Shown: positions 53,590-63,362, counted from the first letter of the stretch. The stretch: 64,000 nucleotides of DNA from Methylobacterium sp. DB0501 (GCF_011043735.1 NZ_JAAKGV010000022.1:62001-126000); one strand, 5' to 3'. Notes: generated by a model not told the origin, from the letters alone. Numbers and translations: made by a program.

Positions 53590-53841
53590 TCAACCCCCGG
53601 TCATCGGCGGGAAGAACGCCACCTCGCTCGCGCCGGCGAGCCGCGTCTCGGGCTTGGCATGGACCCGGTCGACCGCCGCCCGCACCACGCCCTCGGTCTC
53701 GAAGGCGTAGGCGTATTCCTCGCCGCGGCCCTTCAGCCAGGCGACGAGGTCGGCGACGGTGGCCACCTCCGGCGGCAGGTCGAGGCTTTCCTCGGGGCGG
53801 CCGATCCGCTCGCGGACCCAGGCGAAGTAGACGAGCTTCAT
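53590..53841 (-). CDS. moaD: Molybdopterin synthase sulfur carrier subunit MoaD
   Basis: 83 residues, beta-grasp fold ending FFPPMTGG; the terminal Gly-Gly is thiocarboxylated to donate sulfur to molybdopterin. KLVYFAWVRERIG at the start. Third gene of uvrC-pgsA-moaD, 10 bp after pgsA. No moaE is within the window. Confidence 0.94.
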   Translation of the reverse strand: MKLVYFAWVRERIGRPEESLDLPPEVATVADLVAWLKGRGEEYAYAFETEGVVRAAVDRVHAKPETRLAGASEVAFFPPMTGG

Positions 53842-53851
53842 CGTGACTCGC

Positions 53852-54538
53852 TCATCTCTCGTCGTCGATGACGTGGCGGATGCCGGAGCGCATGTAGTCG
53901 TAGCCGGTATAGAGGGTCAGCGCGGCGGCGAGCCAGAGGAGGACGAGCCCGAGGGTGCCGTTGCCGGGCAGCACCCGCTCGCCGGCAGGTCCCGCGATCA
54001 GCACGCCGAGCGCCACGAGCTGCACCCCCGTCTTCCACTTGGCGACCCGGCTCACCGGCACGCCGACCTTCAGCTCGGCCAGGTACTCGCGCAGGCCCGA
54101 GACCAGGATCTCGCGGCACAGGATCACGATCGCCGCCCAGAGCGACCAGCCGCGGATCGTGCCGTCGGCGCAGAGCATCAGGAGGCTCGCGGCGACGAGG
54201 AGCTTGTCGGCGATCGGATCGAGCATGCGCCCGAGCGCCGAGCTCTGCGAATAGGTGCGGGCGACGTAGCCGTCGAGGTAATCGGTGATCGCCGCGACGA
54301 CGAAGACCGCGACGGCGATCCAGCGCGCCGTCTCGTCCTGCGGCCAGAACAGCAGCGCCACCACCACCGGGACCGCGACCAGGCGGCCGTAGGTCAGCAG
54401 GTTGGCGAGGTTCAGGGCCGTCGAGCGGCGCCGGGGTACGACCACGTTCATCGCCATCGGTGAAACCACGCGGGGGGAGGCGGCGTCAACAGAACTCGGC
54501 TCGGACGGGGCGTCGCGCATCGGCGTCGAATCACGCAT
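53852..54538 (-). CDS. pgsA: CDP-diacylglycerol-glycerol-3-phosphate 3-phosphatidyltransferase
   Basis: Committed step of phosphatidylglycerol synthesis in the inner membrane. 228 residues with the CDP-alcohol phosphotransferase motif D-x2-D-G-x2-A-R-x8-G-x3-D-x3-D in TDYLDGYVARTYSQSSALGR MLDPIADK, and several membrane helices. ATG 54538 overlaps the uvrC stop by 8 bp; ATG 54520 or 54457 could also serve. Confidence 0.95.
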   Translation of the reverse strand: MRDSTPMRDAPSEPSSVDAASPRVVSPMAMNVVVPRRRSTALNLANLLTYGRLVAVPVVVALLFWPQDETARWIAVAVFVVAAITDYLDGYVARTYSQSSALGRMLDPIADKLLVAASLLMLCADGTIRGWSLWAAIVILCREILVSGLREYLAELKVGVPVSRVAKWKTGVQLVALGVLIAGPAGERVLPGNGTLGLVLLWLAAALTLYTGYDYMRSGIRHVIDDER

Positions 54539-56582
54539 CCGCGTGAAAAAAGTCGTAGACGGCGCGGGCCGTCGCGGCGTTCACCCCCGGCGTCCTGGCG
54601 AGGTCCTCGAGTGCGGCGCGCTGGATCGCCTTCACCGTCCCGAAATGGTGCAGGAGCGCGCGCTTGCGCGTCGGGCCGATGCCCGGGATCTCGTCGAGGG
54701 GATTCTTTACCATCTCGCGCTTGCGCTTGGCCCGGTGCGCCCCGATGGCGAAGCGGTGGGCCTCGTCGCGCAGGCGCTGGACGAAGTAGAGCGCCGGGTC
54801 CCGCGGCGGCAGCCGGAACGGCGCCTGGCCGGGCACGAAGAAGGTCTCGCGTCCCGCATCGCGGTCGCGCCCCTTGGCGATGCCGACCAGCGGCACGTCG
54901 GTGACCCCGATCTCGTCGAGCGCCTTGCGGGCCGCCTCGAGCTGGCCGCGGCCGCCGTCGATCAGCACCAGGTCGGGCCAGGCCGGGAAGGTCTCCGCAT
55001 CGGCGGGATCGGGCGCGGGCACGGGCTCCGCCGGCCCGCCTTCGGCGGCGGCCCGGGCGGCCTCGGCCGTGGTCCGCGGATGCTCCTTGACCAGACGGGC
55101 GAACCGGCGCTGCAGCACCTCGCGCATCATGCCGTAATCGTCGCCGGGCTTCACCTCCTCGGACTTGATGGTGAAGGTCCGGTAGTGGGTCTTCATGAAG
55201 CCGGTCGGCCCCGCGACGATCATCGCACCGACGGCGTTCGTTCCCATGATGTGCGAGTTGTCGTAGACCTCGATGCGCCGCGGCGCCGAGCCGAGACCGA
55301 ACGACGTGCCGAGCGCCGCCAGCAGCTTGCCCTGCGAGGCGGTGTCGGCGAGGCGCCGGGCGAGGGCCTCGCGGGCGTTGCGGGCGGCGTAGTCGACGAG
55401 GTTCTTGCGCTCGGCCCGCTTCGGGCAGTGGATCTCGACCCGGTTCTCGCTCCGCGTCGAGAGCGCGGCGGCCAGGAGTTCCGCATCCTCGATCTCGTGC
55501 GAGACCAGCACCAGCCGGGGCGCCGGCTTGTCGTCGTAGAACTGGGCCAGGAACGAGGCCAGCACCTCGGACGGGCTCATGCTGCGGTCGGCCTTCGGGA
55601 AATAGGCCCGGTTGCCCCAGTTCTGCCAGTTGCGGAAGAAGAACACCTCGATGCAGAACTGACCGGCCTGCTCGTCGAGGGCGAAGACGTCGGCCTCCTC
55701 GATGCCCTGCGTGTTCACGCCCTGCACGCCCTGGATGGCGGCCAGCGCGGCGATGCGGTCGCGGTAGCGCGCCGCCTTCTCGAATTCCCAGGAATCGGAG
55801 GCGGCCTGCATCTCGGCGGCCATGCGCTCCTTCACGGCGTTGGACTTGCCCGAGAGAAAGCCCCGCGCCTCCGCCGCCAGGACGGCGTAATCCTCGACCG
55901 AGATCTCGTGGGTGCAGGGGCCCGAGCAGCGCTTGATCTGGTAGAGCAGGCAGGGCCGGGTCCGGTTCTCGAAGTAGCTGTCGGAGCAGGAACGCAGCAG
56001 GAAGGCGCGCTGGAGCGCGTTGACCGTGCGGTTGACCGCCCAGACACTGGCGAAGGGGCCGTAGTAATGGCCGGCCCGGCGCCGCGCCCCGCGATGCTTG
56101 ACGAGCTGCGGCGCGTCGGAATCGGCGGTGAGCAGGATGTAGGGCAGGGACTTGTCGTCCCGCATCAGCACGTTGAAGCGGGGCTTCAGCTGCTTGATGA
56201 GGTTGGCCTCCAGCAGCAGGGCCTCGGTCTCGGTCGCCGTGGTGACGAACTCCATCGAGGCCGTCTCGGCGATCATCCGGGCGATGCGGTTGGTATGCGC
56301 CTGGCCCCGCGCATAGGACCCGACCCGGTTCTTCAGGTTCTTGGCCTTGCCGACGTAGAGCACGTCGCCCTTGGCGTCGAACATCCGGTAGACGCCGGGC
56401 GAGGTCGGCAGGGTGGTCCAGAACCGGCGGATCACCGCCGTGCCGGCCTGGATCGCGCCCGCGCCGGCATCGAGGTCGAAATCGATCTCGGGGGCGGTAT
56501 CGAGGGCGTCCACCGCCTCCTCGTCGTCCTCGAGGGTGTCGAGGGCGTCGGGCGGCACGTCGTTCCCGGGCTGTCGGCTCAT
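54531..56582 (-). CDS. uvrC: UvrABC system protein C
   Basis: Excinuclease subunit making both incisions in nucleotide excision repair. 683 residues: N-terminal GIY-YIG nuclease (SPGVYRMFDAKGDVLYVGKAKNLKNRV, from about 65), UVR segment (MQAASDSWEFEKAARYRDRI), RNase H-like C-terminal nuclease (APRRIEVYDNSHIMGTNAVG AMIV, LVLIDGGRGQLEAA) and terminal helix-hairpin-helix. The first 55 acidic residues are an unusual extension. ATG 56582 (MSRQPGNDVPPDALD). Confidence 0.97.
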   Translation of the reverse strand: MSRQPGNDVPPDALDTLEDDEEAVDALDTAPEIDFDLDAGAGAIQAGTAVIRRFWTTLPTSPGVYRMFDAKGDVLYVGKAKNLKNRVGSYARGQAHTNRIARMIAETASMEFVTTATETEALLLEANLIKQLKPRFNVLMRDDKSLPYILLTADSDAPQLVKHRGARRRAGHYYGPFASVWAVNRTVNALQRAFLLRSCSDSYFENRTRPCLLYQIKRCSGPCTHEISVEDYAVLAAEARGFLSGKSNAVKERMAAEMQAASDSWEFEKAARYRDRIAALAAIQGVQGVNTQGIEEADVFALDEQAGQFCIEVFFFRNWQNWGNRAYFPKADRSMSPSEVLASFLAQFYDDKPAPRLVLVSHEIEDAELLAAALSTRSENRVEIHCPKRAERKNLVDYAARNAREALARRLADTASQGKLLAALGTSFGLGSAPRRIEVYDNSHIMGTNAVGAMIVAGPTGFMKTHYRTFTIKSEEVKPGDDYGMMREVLQRRFARLVKEHPRTTAEAARAAAEGGPAEPVPAPDPADAETFPAWPDLVLIDGGRGQLEAARKALDEIGVTDVPLVGIAKGRDRDAGRETFFVPGQAPFRLPPRDPALYFVQRLRDEAHRFAIGAHRAKRKREMVKNPLDEIPGIGPTRKRALLHHFGTVKAIQRAALEDLARTPGVNAATARAVYDFFHADA

Positions 56583-56717
56583 GAGGCCGATGTAGGCGGC
56601 GCGCGCGCCGCTGGAAAGACCGTGCCCAGGCGTTAAAAGGCCACCCTTGGAAAAGGCCCCCGTGACAACCCCCCTGCCGCTCCGCCCGAGGATCCGCCGC
56701 TTGCCCCCGCCCGCCGC

Positions 56718-57851
56718 ATGACGCTCCGCGACTGCCGGACGCCCCGGATCCCGCGCCTCCGGCGCGAGAGGCCGGCCGTGCGCACGATCGAGAACGCCCT
56801 CTACCTGCCGCATAGCGCGGCGCGAGGGCAGCCCTCGGCCCTGTTCGATGCGGCGCGCCGCTTCGTGCCGTCGAGCGTCGACATCCGCGGGACCGGCGAC
56901 ACGCCGTCGTGGCAGCGCACCGACTGGCCGGCGGAATGGGCGGCCGGCCTGCCGGCGGACGTGCCCGAGGCGCCGGAGGAGACCTACCTCTTCCTCGGCG
57001 GCGCCCACCTGCATTACGGGCATTTCCTGGTCACCACCCTGCCGCGGTTCTGGCCGCTGATCCAGGGACGCGGCGGCGTGACGACCCCCTCGCCGACCCC
57101 CTCGCCGATCCTCTGCTACGCTCCGGCGCACGAGGCCTTGTGGCAGCCCTATCGCTTCGCCATCGACATTCTGGGCCTGCTCGGCGTGAACGTGCGCGAC
57201 ATCCACGCCTTCGAGGGCCCGCGGCGCCTGCGCCGGGTCGTCGTGCCGGAGCCGGCCTTCCGGGAGGAGGCTTTCGCCCACACGGTCTTCCGCGACCTGT
57301 GCCTGACGATCGGCGCCGGCTGCTACGATCCGGGCGAGGTCGATGCCGATGCGCGCCCGGTGTACCTCGCCAAGACCCGGCTCGCCGGCGGCGTGCGCCG
57401 CTTCGCCAACGAGGACGAGGTGACCGAGATCCTGGCGCGGGAGGGCGTCGAGATCCTCCACCCGGAGGCGATGGGCTTTGCCGAGCAGGTCCGGCTGTTC
57501 GCCCGGCGGCGGATGGTGGCGGGCTCCCTCGGCTCGGCCCTGCACACCGCCCTGTTCGCGCCGCCGGGCCGGCGGGTCGTGGCGTTGAGCCCCGGGCCGC
57601 AGGTCAACCCGACTTTCCTGCTCGTCGATGCCCTGTGCGGGAATACCGTCGCCTACCTGCACCAGCCGGGCACGGCGGAGACGGAGCCCGGCGCCTTCGG
57701 CAGCCAGCAGCGGTTGCCCGATCCGCGGGCGGCAGCGGAAGGGTTGCTGCGGCGGATGGAGCGGCTGGCGGCGGGGGAGAGGCGCGGGGCCCTCGCGGGG
57801 GCGTGGTCGCGGCTGGGCCGGCTGACGGGGCGCGGCCCGTCGGCGACGTAA
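56718..57851 (+). CDS. Family 61 glycosyltransferase
   Basis: 377 residues. YLFLGGAHLHYGHFLVTTLPRFWPL, VYLAKTRLAGGVRRFANEDEVTEIL and LFARRRMVAGSLGSALHTALFAPPG match the DUF563/GT61 fold with its HYGHF and VAGSLGSALH elements. No membrane helix. ATG 56718 or GTG 56778 (RTIENALYLPHS). Acceptor unknown; apart from the EPS cluster. Divergent from uvrC. Confidence 0.85.
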   Translation: MTLRDCRTPRIPRLRRERPAVRTIENALYLPHSAARGQPSALFDAARRFVPSSVDIRGTGDTPSWQRTDWPAEWAAGLPADVPEAPEETYLFLGGAHLHYGHFLVTTLPRFWPLIQGRGGVTTPSPTPSPILCYAPAHEALWQPYRFAIDILGLLGVNVRDIHAFEGPRRLRRVVVPEPAFREEAFAHTVFRDLCLTIGAGCYDPGEVDADARPVYLAKTRLAGGVRRFANEDEVTEILAREGVEILHPEAMGFAEQVRLFARRRMVAGSLGSALHTALFAPPGRRVVALSPGPQVNPTFLLVDALCGNTVAYLHQPGTAETEPGAFGSQQRLPDPRAAAEGLLRRMERLAAGERRGALAGAWSRLGRLTGRGPSAT

Positions 57852-57997
57852 CGAGGCTATGGTCTCACTTACGCCCCGGCTTCACACCCTTTGCGTCATC
57901 CGGCGGCTCGGCGAAGCCGAGAACCCCGGCTGCGTAACCGCTGACGATCCAGGAGGAAGCGGAGCGCACTGCGCTGATGTCCCCGGAGTCAGCGGTC

Positions 57998-58033
57998 ATG
58001 GATCCCGGGTTCCGCTGCGCCGCCCCGGGATGG
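57998..58033. repeat. REP-like element, family D (best copy)
   Basis: CATGGATCCCGGGTTCCGCTGCGC then CGCCCCGGGATGG in total, split as GATCCCGGGTTCCGCTGCGC and CGCCCCGGGATGG. Same core as 17204-17233 and 12520-12555. Between convergent GT61 and cheZ. Confidence 0.65.
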
Positions 58034-58084
58034 CGCCGAGGGTGTCGCTCCGGTCGCGTCGAAATCGAGAGGCGACGGCCGCGA

Positions 58085-58801
58085 TCAATCGAACAGCGCG
58101 TCGATGTCGTTCTGGTCGACGTGGCCCGGATCCTCGTCGAGCTTGGGGCCGTTGAGCAGGCTGCTCTCGTCCTCGATGTCGACGCCGGCGCGTTCGCCGA
58201 TCAGGTCCCTGAAGGCCTCGATCCCGCCCCAGGCCTCGATCATCCGGTCGATATGGTCCTCGACGAACTTCAGCACGCTGACGATCTTGCTGATACGCTG
58301 GCCGGTCAGGTCCTGGAAGTTGCAAGCCTCGTAGAGCACGACGGTGCGCTCGAGGATGGCGTCGACGTCGGAGCGGTCCTTCAGCGCGCCGCTCGAGCGC
58401 AGCACCGAAGCGTGGGTCTCGATGTCCTCGACGGCGGCCAGGATGGTGGTGGTGGCCCGCTCGGTCGCGTCGACGACCGCGTCGAGCTCGCCGGCGGCCC
58501 GGCGCACGCCCTTGCCGTCGAAATCCTGCCGGTGCAGCACCGCGATCTCGTGCTTAGTCCGGCCGATCGCGGCCTTCATCACGTCGAGCTCGTTGCGCAG
58601 CCCGTAGACCTCGGTGATCTCCCGCCGGCACGCGTCGATCACGTCGCCGGTGGTGGTCTGGGTGAGCCGCTTCAGCTCGTTCACCGTCGCCAGGATCTCG
58701 GAGATCCGCTCGTCGTTGGCCGACGGCGCCGGCGGCGCGGTCTCGATCGGGGCGGGGGAAACGCCGAGACTATCCTCGATGCGGAAGCGCTTGTTCTTCA
58801 T
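58085..58801 (-). CDS. cheZ: Chemotaxis protein CheZ-type phosphatase
   Basis: Dephosphorylates CheY-P. 238 residues, mostly coiled coil: VLYEACNFQDLTGQRISKIV holds the catalytic Asp and Gln, as in CheZ, and the C-terminal QNDIDALFD resembles the CheY-docking tail. Start ATG 58801. No other chemotaxis gene is adjacent, so it is an isolated cheZ. Confidence 0.9.
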   Translation of the reverse strand: MKNKRFRIEDSLGVSPAPIETAPPAPSANDERISEILATVNELKRLTQTTTGDVIDACRREITEVYGLRNELDVMKAAIGRTKHEIAVLHRQDFDGKGVRRAAGELDAVVDATERATTTILAAVEDIETHASVLRSSGALKDRSDVDAILERTVVLYEACNFQDLTGQRISKIVSVLKFVEDHIDRMIEAWGGIEAFRDLIGERAGVDIEDESSLLNGPKLDEDPGHVDQNDIDALFD

Positions 58802-59059
58802 GGGTCCGAGAGAGCCTGCAACCGCGGCCGCGTCGCACGGCCCACCCACAGAGTGTCGCCAGGATTGATTGCGAATTGCTGAATGCGGCGCGCTCGCGCG
58901 GGCGCGGTGACGAAGGATTCACGATGCGGTCTGATTAACGATTTGCATCAAGGATTTAGCGAAAAGCTCACCACGTTCCTTCACGGCCCGGTCCCAGGTC
59001 CGCTGCTCTTCTCGCGCCATCGCCGGCCGTCGGCCGGGCATGTGGCGGGGACGGGTGCG

Positions 59060-60025
59060 ATGAGGGTGCGCGGGATGGTGCTGGCCGGGGGCGTCGCGGC
59101 CGGACTGGGGATCGCGGCGTCTCCGGTCCTGGCGCAGGGCGCGCCGGGTGCCTATGGCGGCGGCTTCATCGAGTACCTCATGACCGGGCAGGACCCCGGC
59201 GCCGTGGCCCGGCCCCTGCGCCCGATGCCGGTCGCCCCGGACGGCACGGTCCTGGCCGGGCGCGGCACCCGTCCCTCGGCCTACGCCCCCGATGCCTATG
59301 CGCAGCGGCCCACCTATGCCCGCACCGCCGGCTACGCCGCGGCGGGATATTCGGGTGCCCAGGTCGGCTACGCGCCGGTCGCGCCGGGCGCCTATCCCCA
59401 TTCCGGCGACCCGGTGCCGGCGCAGGCCTACCCCGCTCGAGCCTACCCGACCCAAGGCTACCCTTCGCAAAGCTACCCTTCGCAAGCCTACGCGGACCCG
59501 TTCGAGATGCCCCGCGCCCGTCCGGCGCCGATGCCGGAGCCCGTGCAGGCGGCCCGGGAGGAGGGGATCGGCCGCGCGATGGATCCGCGCTTCCAGCGCC
59601 AGGAAGTGGCCTATGACGGCGGCCAGCGGCCCGGCACCGTCGTGATCGACACGCCGTCGCGCTTCCTCTACCTCGTCCAGCCCGGCGGCCGGGCCCTGCG
59701 CTACGGCATCGGCGTCGGACGGCCCGGCTTCACCTGGTCGGGCATGAAGACGGTCAGCGCCAAGCGTGAATGGCCGGACTGGACCCCGCCGACCGAGATG
59801 CTGCGCCGCCGCCCGGACCTGCCGCGTCACATGGCCGGCGGTCCTGCCAACCCGCTCGGCGCCCGCGCCCTCTATCTCGGCTCGTCGCTCTACCGCATCC
59901 ACGGCACCAACGAGCCGCACACGATCGGCCAGTCGGTCTCCTCTGGCTGCATCCGGATGATGAACGAGGACGTGATGGACCTCTACGAGCGCGTGCCGGT
60001 CGGCGCCCGCGTGCAAGTTATCTGA
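59060..60025 (+). CDS. L,D-transpeptidase (YkuD/ErfK)
   Basis: Cross-links or anchors peptidoglycan in the periplasm. 321 residues: signal peptide 1-25 (ASPVLA-QG), a Tyr/Pro/Ala/Gln-rich linker (about 70-150) encoded partly by tandem 15-bp repeats, and a YkuD domain (about 195-321) with IHGTNEPHTIGQSVSSGCIRMMN, giving the catalytic His and Cys (HX...S-x-G-C-[IV]-R). ATG 59060. Ends in a bidirectional terminator. Confidence 0.9.
   Translation: MRVRGMVLAGGVAAGLGIAASPVLAQGAPGAYGGGFIEYLMTGQDPGAVARPLRPMPVAPDGTVLAGRGTRPSAYAPDAYAQRPTYARTAGYAAAGYSGAQVGYAPVAPGAYPHSGDPVPAQAYPARAYPTQGYPSQSYPSQAYADPFEMPRARPAPMPEPVQAAREEGIGRAMDPRFQRQEVAYDGGQRPGTVVIDTPSRFLYLVQPGGRALRYGIGVGRPGFTWSGMKTVSAKREWPDWTPPTEMLRRRPDLPRHMAGGPANPLGARALYLGSSLYRIHGTNEPHTIGQSVSSGCIRMMNEDVMDLYERVPVGARVQVI
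59426..59485 (+). repeat. Four 15-bp tandem repeats coding for YPxQ linker
   Basis: Units of the form n-GCCTACCCnnnnCAA at 59426, 59441, 59456 and 59471, with a partial fifth at 59486, encode AYPAR, AYPTQ, GYPSQ, SYPSQ. The last two differ by only two bases. Such an array can change copy number by slippage. Confidence 0.75.
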
Positions 60026-60050
60026 CGACGACAGTCTGACCCGACCGACG

Positions 60051-60086
60051 AAAAAGCCCCGCCGCGTCGCCGCGGCGGGGCTTTTC
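60051..60086. terminator. Bidirectional Rho-independent terminator
   Basis: AAAAAGCCCCGCCGCG, loop TCG-like, CGCGGCGGGGCTTTT; long GC stem with A-run before and T-run after, between the converging L,D-transpeptidase and DUF2076 genes. Confidence 0.92.
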
Positions 60087-60106
60087 GGTCCGAACGGTGC
60101 GACCGG

Positions 60107-60871
60107 TCAGACCCAGTCGTCGCTGCCGCCGTCGCCCACGTCGCCGTCGTAGGAGGCGTCCTGGAAACCGGCATCGTCGCCGCCGAGGGGAGCGCCGAAA
60201 TCCTCGCTGCCGCCGGGATTGCCGAAGTAGTTGTTCTCGACGACGGTCTCACCGCCACCCGTGCCGGCGCCGCCGAGGCCCGCCATGCTCCCGAGGGAGG
60301 AATGGCCGCCCGCGAAGGCGTTGCTCAGCGCACTGCCGAGCAGCATGCCGCCCGCCGCGCCCGCCGCCATCGGCAGGGCAGTGGCGAGGAAGCCGCCGCC
60401 GCGCTGCTGCGGCGCCTGCGGCTGGCCGCCCCACGGGCCGCCCTGCTGCGGGGCGTAGCCCGGCTGCTGCGGCGGGTAGCCCTGAGGGCCGGCGCCGTAG
60501 CCCGGCTGCTGGCCGTAGCCGCCGCCCTGGTTGCCCCAGGCGCCGCCGCGCTGCGGCGGTTGCTGCGGCTCGGGCCGCGAGCCGCCGCCGAAGATGCTGG
60601 AGAAGAAGCCGCCGCCGCCCGAGCCCTGGCCGGCGCCCTGACCCTGGCCGGCGCGCTGCGCCTCGGCGCGGGCCTGCTCGAGCTGCTGGTTGAGGCTCTT
60701 GATCGCCTCCTCCTGCACGTAGACGAGCTGGGCCATCGCGTAGGGCGCGTAGGGCTGGGCGCGGATCTTGTCGGCGATGAAGCGTTCCGCGTCGGCATCG
60801 CGGGGCTGCTGCGCGGCCTGCTCCAGTCGCTGGAAAATGCCGTTGATGACGTCGCGTTCTTCGCTGTTCAT
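60107..60871 (-). CDS. DUF2076 protein
   Basis: 254 residues. N-terminal DUF2076 region (about 1-75, SEERDVINGIFQRLEQAAQQ ... DADAERFIADKIRAQPYAPYAMAQLVYVQEEAIKSLNQQL), then Gly/Gln/Pro-rich low complexity with WGNQGGGYGQQPGYGAGPQG, a glycine-zipper-like hydrophobic stretch (AAGAAGGMLLGSALSNAFAG) and an Asp/Gly-rich tail. Family function unknown. ATG 60871. Convergent with the transpeptidase. A 316-bp gap (60872-61187) to glcB holds no gene. Confidence 0.88.
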   Translation of the reverse strand: MNSEERDVINGIFQRLEQAAQQPRDADAERFIADKIRAQPYAPYAMAQLVYVQEEAIKSLNQQLEQARAEAQRAGQGQGAGQGSGGGGFFSSIFGGGSRPEPQQPPQRGGAWGNQGGGYGQQPGYGAGPQGYPPQQPGYAPQQGGPWGGQPQAPQQRGGGFLATALPMAAGAAGGMLLGSALSNAFAGGHSSLGSMAGLGGAGTGGGETVVENNYFGNPGGSEDFGAPLGGDDAGFQDASYDGDVGDGGSDDWV

Positions 60872-61187
60872 GGAGCCGTACTCCTTCGGTTGCCGGTGGG
60901 CGGGCCCGGCCCGGCGCCCACGAGATGGGAGGGGGACCGGCATTTGTCACGGGGAGGCAACGCTCGAGCGCAGCGTTTTCGCCCACACCTAGCATTACGT
61001 TTTCGTCAGGCCGTCTCATCCATGGTCCCTCGGCCGATCCCCTTGCCCGATCCCCTGGCCGGCCCGTGCCGCGTCCCCGGCGGGATTGCCGCATCGACCC
61101 CGCGCAAGCCCGACTTTCTGGCGCCCCCGTCCCCTGTTAAGGGGAGCCGCAACGCGGCACGTGCGGGTGCCGGCGGGAGGAAAGACC

Positions 61188-63362
61188 ATGGATCGCAAGA
61201 CGGTGGGTGGCGTGTCGGTGGCGGGTGTGCTGCACGACTTCGTGGTCGGGGAGGCCCTGCCGGGGACCGGGATCGGCCCGGAGGCGTTCTGGAACGGCCT
61301 CTCGGCCATCGTGCGTGATCTGGCCCCCCGCAACCGCGCCCTGCTCGAGACCCGCGACGCCCTCCAGGCGAAGATCGACGCCTGGCACCGCGAGCGGGCC
61401 GGCAAGCCCGTGGACGAAGCCGCCTACAAGGCCTTCCTGACCGAGATCGGCTACCTCCTGCCCGATCCCGGCCCGGTCCAGGTGCGCACCGACAACGTCG
61501 ACGACGAGATCGCGACGATCGCCGGCCCGCAGCTCGTGGTGCCGACCTCGAACGCGCGCTACGCGCTCAACGCCGCCAATGCCCGCTGGGGCTCGCTCTA
61601 CGACGCGCTCTACGGCACCGACGCGGTGTCGGAGGAGGGCGGCGCGATCCGGGGCGGCGGCTACAACCGCACCCGCGGCGCCCGGGTGGTGGCCCGCGCC
61701 CGCGCCTTCCTCGACCGCAACCTGCCGCTCGCCGGCGGCCGCCACGCCGACGTGGTGACCTACGCGGTCGAGGGCGGCCAGCTCGTCGGTAACATGAATA
61801 CCGGCGACACCATCCCGCTCGCCCGCCCGGAGGCCTTCGCGGGCTATCGCGGCAGGGCCAGCTCGCCGACGGCGCTCCTCCTGCGCCATCACGGCCTGCA
61901 TGCCGAGATCGTGCTCGACCGCACCCACCGGATCGGCCGCTTCGACGCCTCGGGCGTCGCCGACATCCTGGTCGAGTCGGCGGTCTCGACCATCATGGAT
62001 CTCGAGGATTCGGTCGCGGCGGTCGATGCCGACGACAAGGTCGTGGTCTACCGCAACTGGCTCGGCCTGATGAACGGCACCCTCTCGGCGCCGGTCGAGA
62101 AGGACGGGCGCCGCTTCGAGCGCAAGCTCAATCCCGACCGCGCCTACACCGCGCCGAACGGCGAGGGCGAGGTCACGGTGCCCGGCCGCTCGCTGATGCT
62201 GGTGCGCAACGTCGGCCACCACATGTTCACCGACGCGGTGCTGGACGAGAGCGGGGCCGAGGTGCCGGAGGGCATCCTGGACGCCGCCGTGACCGCGCTG
62301 GTCGCGATCCACGACCTCAAGGGCACCTCGCCGATCCGCAACAGCCGCCGCGGATCGGTCTACATCGTCAAGCCGAAGATGCACGGGCCCGAGGAGGTCG
62401 CCTTCGCGGTCGAGCTGTTCTCGCGCGTCGAGGCGATGCTGGGTCTCGCGCCCAACACCCTCAAGATGGGCATCATGGACGAGGAGCGCCGCACGACCGT
62501 GAACCTCGCCGCCTGCATCAAGGCGGCGGCCGAGCGGGTGGTGTTCATCAATACCGGCTTCCTCGACCGCACCGGCGACGAGATCCACACCTCGATGGAG
62601 GCCGGCCCGGTCATCCGCAAGAACGACATGAAGGGCACGCCCTGGATCAAGGGCTACGAGGAGAACAACGTCGATGTCGGCCTCGCCTGCGGCCTGCTCG
62701 GCCGGGCGCAGATCGGCAAGGGCATGTGGGCGGCACCCGACGCCATGGCCGACATGCTGATGCAGAAGGGCGCCCACCCGAAGGCCGGCGCCAGCACCGC
62801 CTGGGTGCCCTCGCCGACCGCCGCGACCCTGCACGCGCTGCACTACCACGAGACCGACGTGAAGGCCCGCCAGCAGGAGCTGGCGCGCCGTCCGCGCTCG
62901 GCCCTCGACGAGATCCTGCAGATCCCGCTCGCCCGCTCGAACTTCGCCCCCGACGACGTGCAGCAGGAAATCGACAACAACGTCCAGAGCATCTTAGGAT
63001 ATGTCGTGCGCTGGATCGACCAGGGCGTCGGCTGCTCCAAGGTGCCCGACATCCACGACGTGGCGCTCATGGAGGACCGCGCGACCCTGCGGATCTCGTC
63101 CCAGCACATCGCCAACTGGCTGCACCACGGCGTGGTGTCGCAGGACCAGGTGATGGAGACGATGAAGCGCATGGCCAAGGTCGTCGACCGCCAGAATGCC
63201 GGCGACCCGCTCTACCGTCCGATGGCGCCCGGCTTCGACGGACCGGCCTTCCAGGCCGCCTGCGACCTGGTCTTCAAGGGCCGCGTGCAGCCCAACGGCT
63301 ACACCGAGTACGTGCTGCACGCCCGGCGGCGCGAGGCCAAGGCCGCGGGCGCGCCGGCCTGA
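61188..63362 (+). CDS. glcB: Malate synthase G
   Basis: Condenses glyoxylate and acetyl-CoA to malate; needed for C2 growth and, in methylotrophs, linked to glyoxylate handling. 724 residues, the G-type length. PTSNARYALNAANARWGSLYDALYGTDAV, NVGHHMFTDAV, KPKMHGPEEVAFA, HTSMEAGPVIRKNDMKGTPW and NWLHHGVVSQDQV are family marks. ATG 61188. Confidence 0.97.
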   Translation: MDRKTVGGVSVAGVLHDFVVGEALPGTGIGPEAFWNGLSAIVRDLAPRNRALLETRDALQAKIDAWHRERAGKPVDEAAYKAFLTEIGYLLPDPGPVQVRTDNVDDEIATIAGPQLVVPTSNARYALNAANARWGSLYDALYGTDAVSEEGGAIRGGGYNRTRGARVVARARAFLDRNLPLAGGRHADVVTYAVEGGQLVGNMNTGDTIPLARPEAFAGYRGRASSPTALLLRHHGLHAEIVLDRTHRIGRFDASGVADILVESAVSTIMDLEDSVAAVDADDKVVVYRNWLGLMNGTLSAPVEKDGRRFERKLNPDRAYTAPNGEGEVTVPGRSLMLVRNVGHHMFTDAVLDESGAEVPEGILDAAVTALVAIHDLKGTSPIRNSRRGSVYIVKPKMHGPEEVAFAVELFSRVEAMLGLAPNTLKMGIMDEERRTTVNLAACIKAAAERVVFINTGFLDRTGDEIHTSMEAGPVIRKNDMKGTPWIKGYEENNVDVGLACGLLGRAQIGKGMWAAPDAMADMLMQKGAHPKAGASTAWVPSPTAATLHALHYHETDVKARQQELARRPRSALDEILQIPLARSNFAPDDVQQEIDNNVQSILGYVVRWIDQGVGCSKVPDIHDVALMEDRATLRISSQHIANWLHHGVVSQDQVMETMKRMAKVVDRQNAGDPLYRPMAPGFDGPAFQAACDLVFKGRVQPNGYTEYVLHARRREAKAAGAPA

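Noticed and set aside
54531..57662. A 1043-codon frame suggesting an N-terminally extended UvrC
   Set aside because: The extra part is antisense to the GT61 gene; UvrC begins at 56582.
61137..62849. A 570-codon minus-strand ORF opposite glcB
   Set aside because: Same antisense artefact; no domain recognisable.
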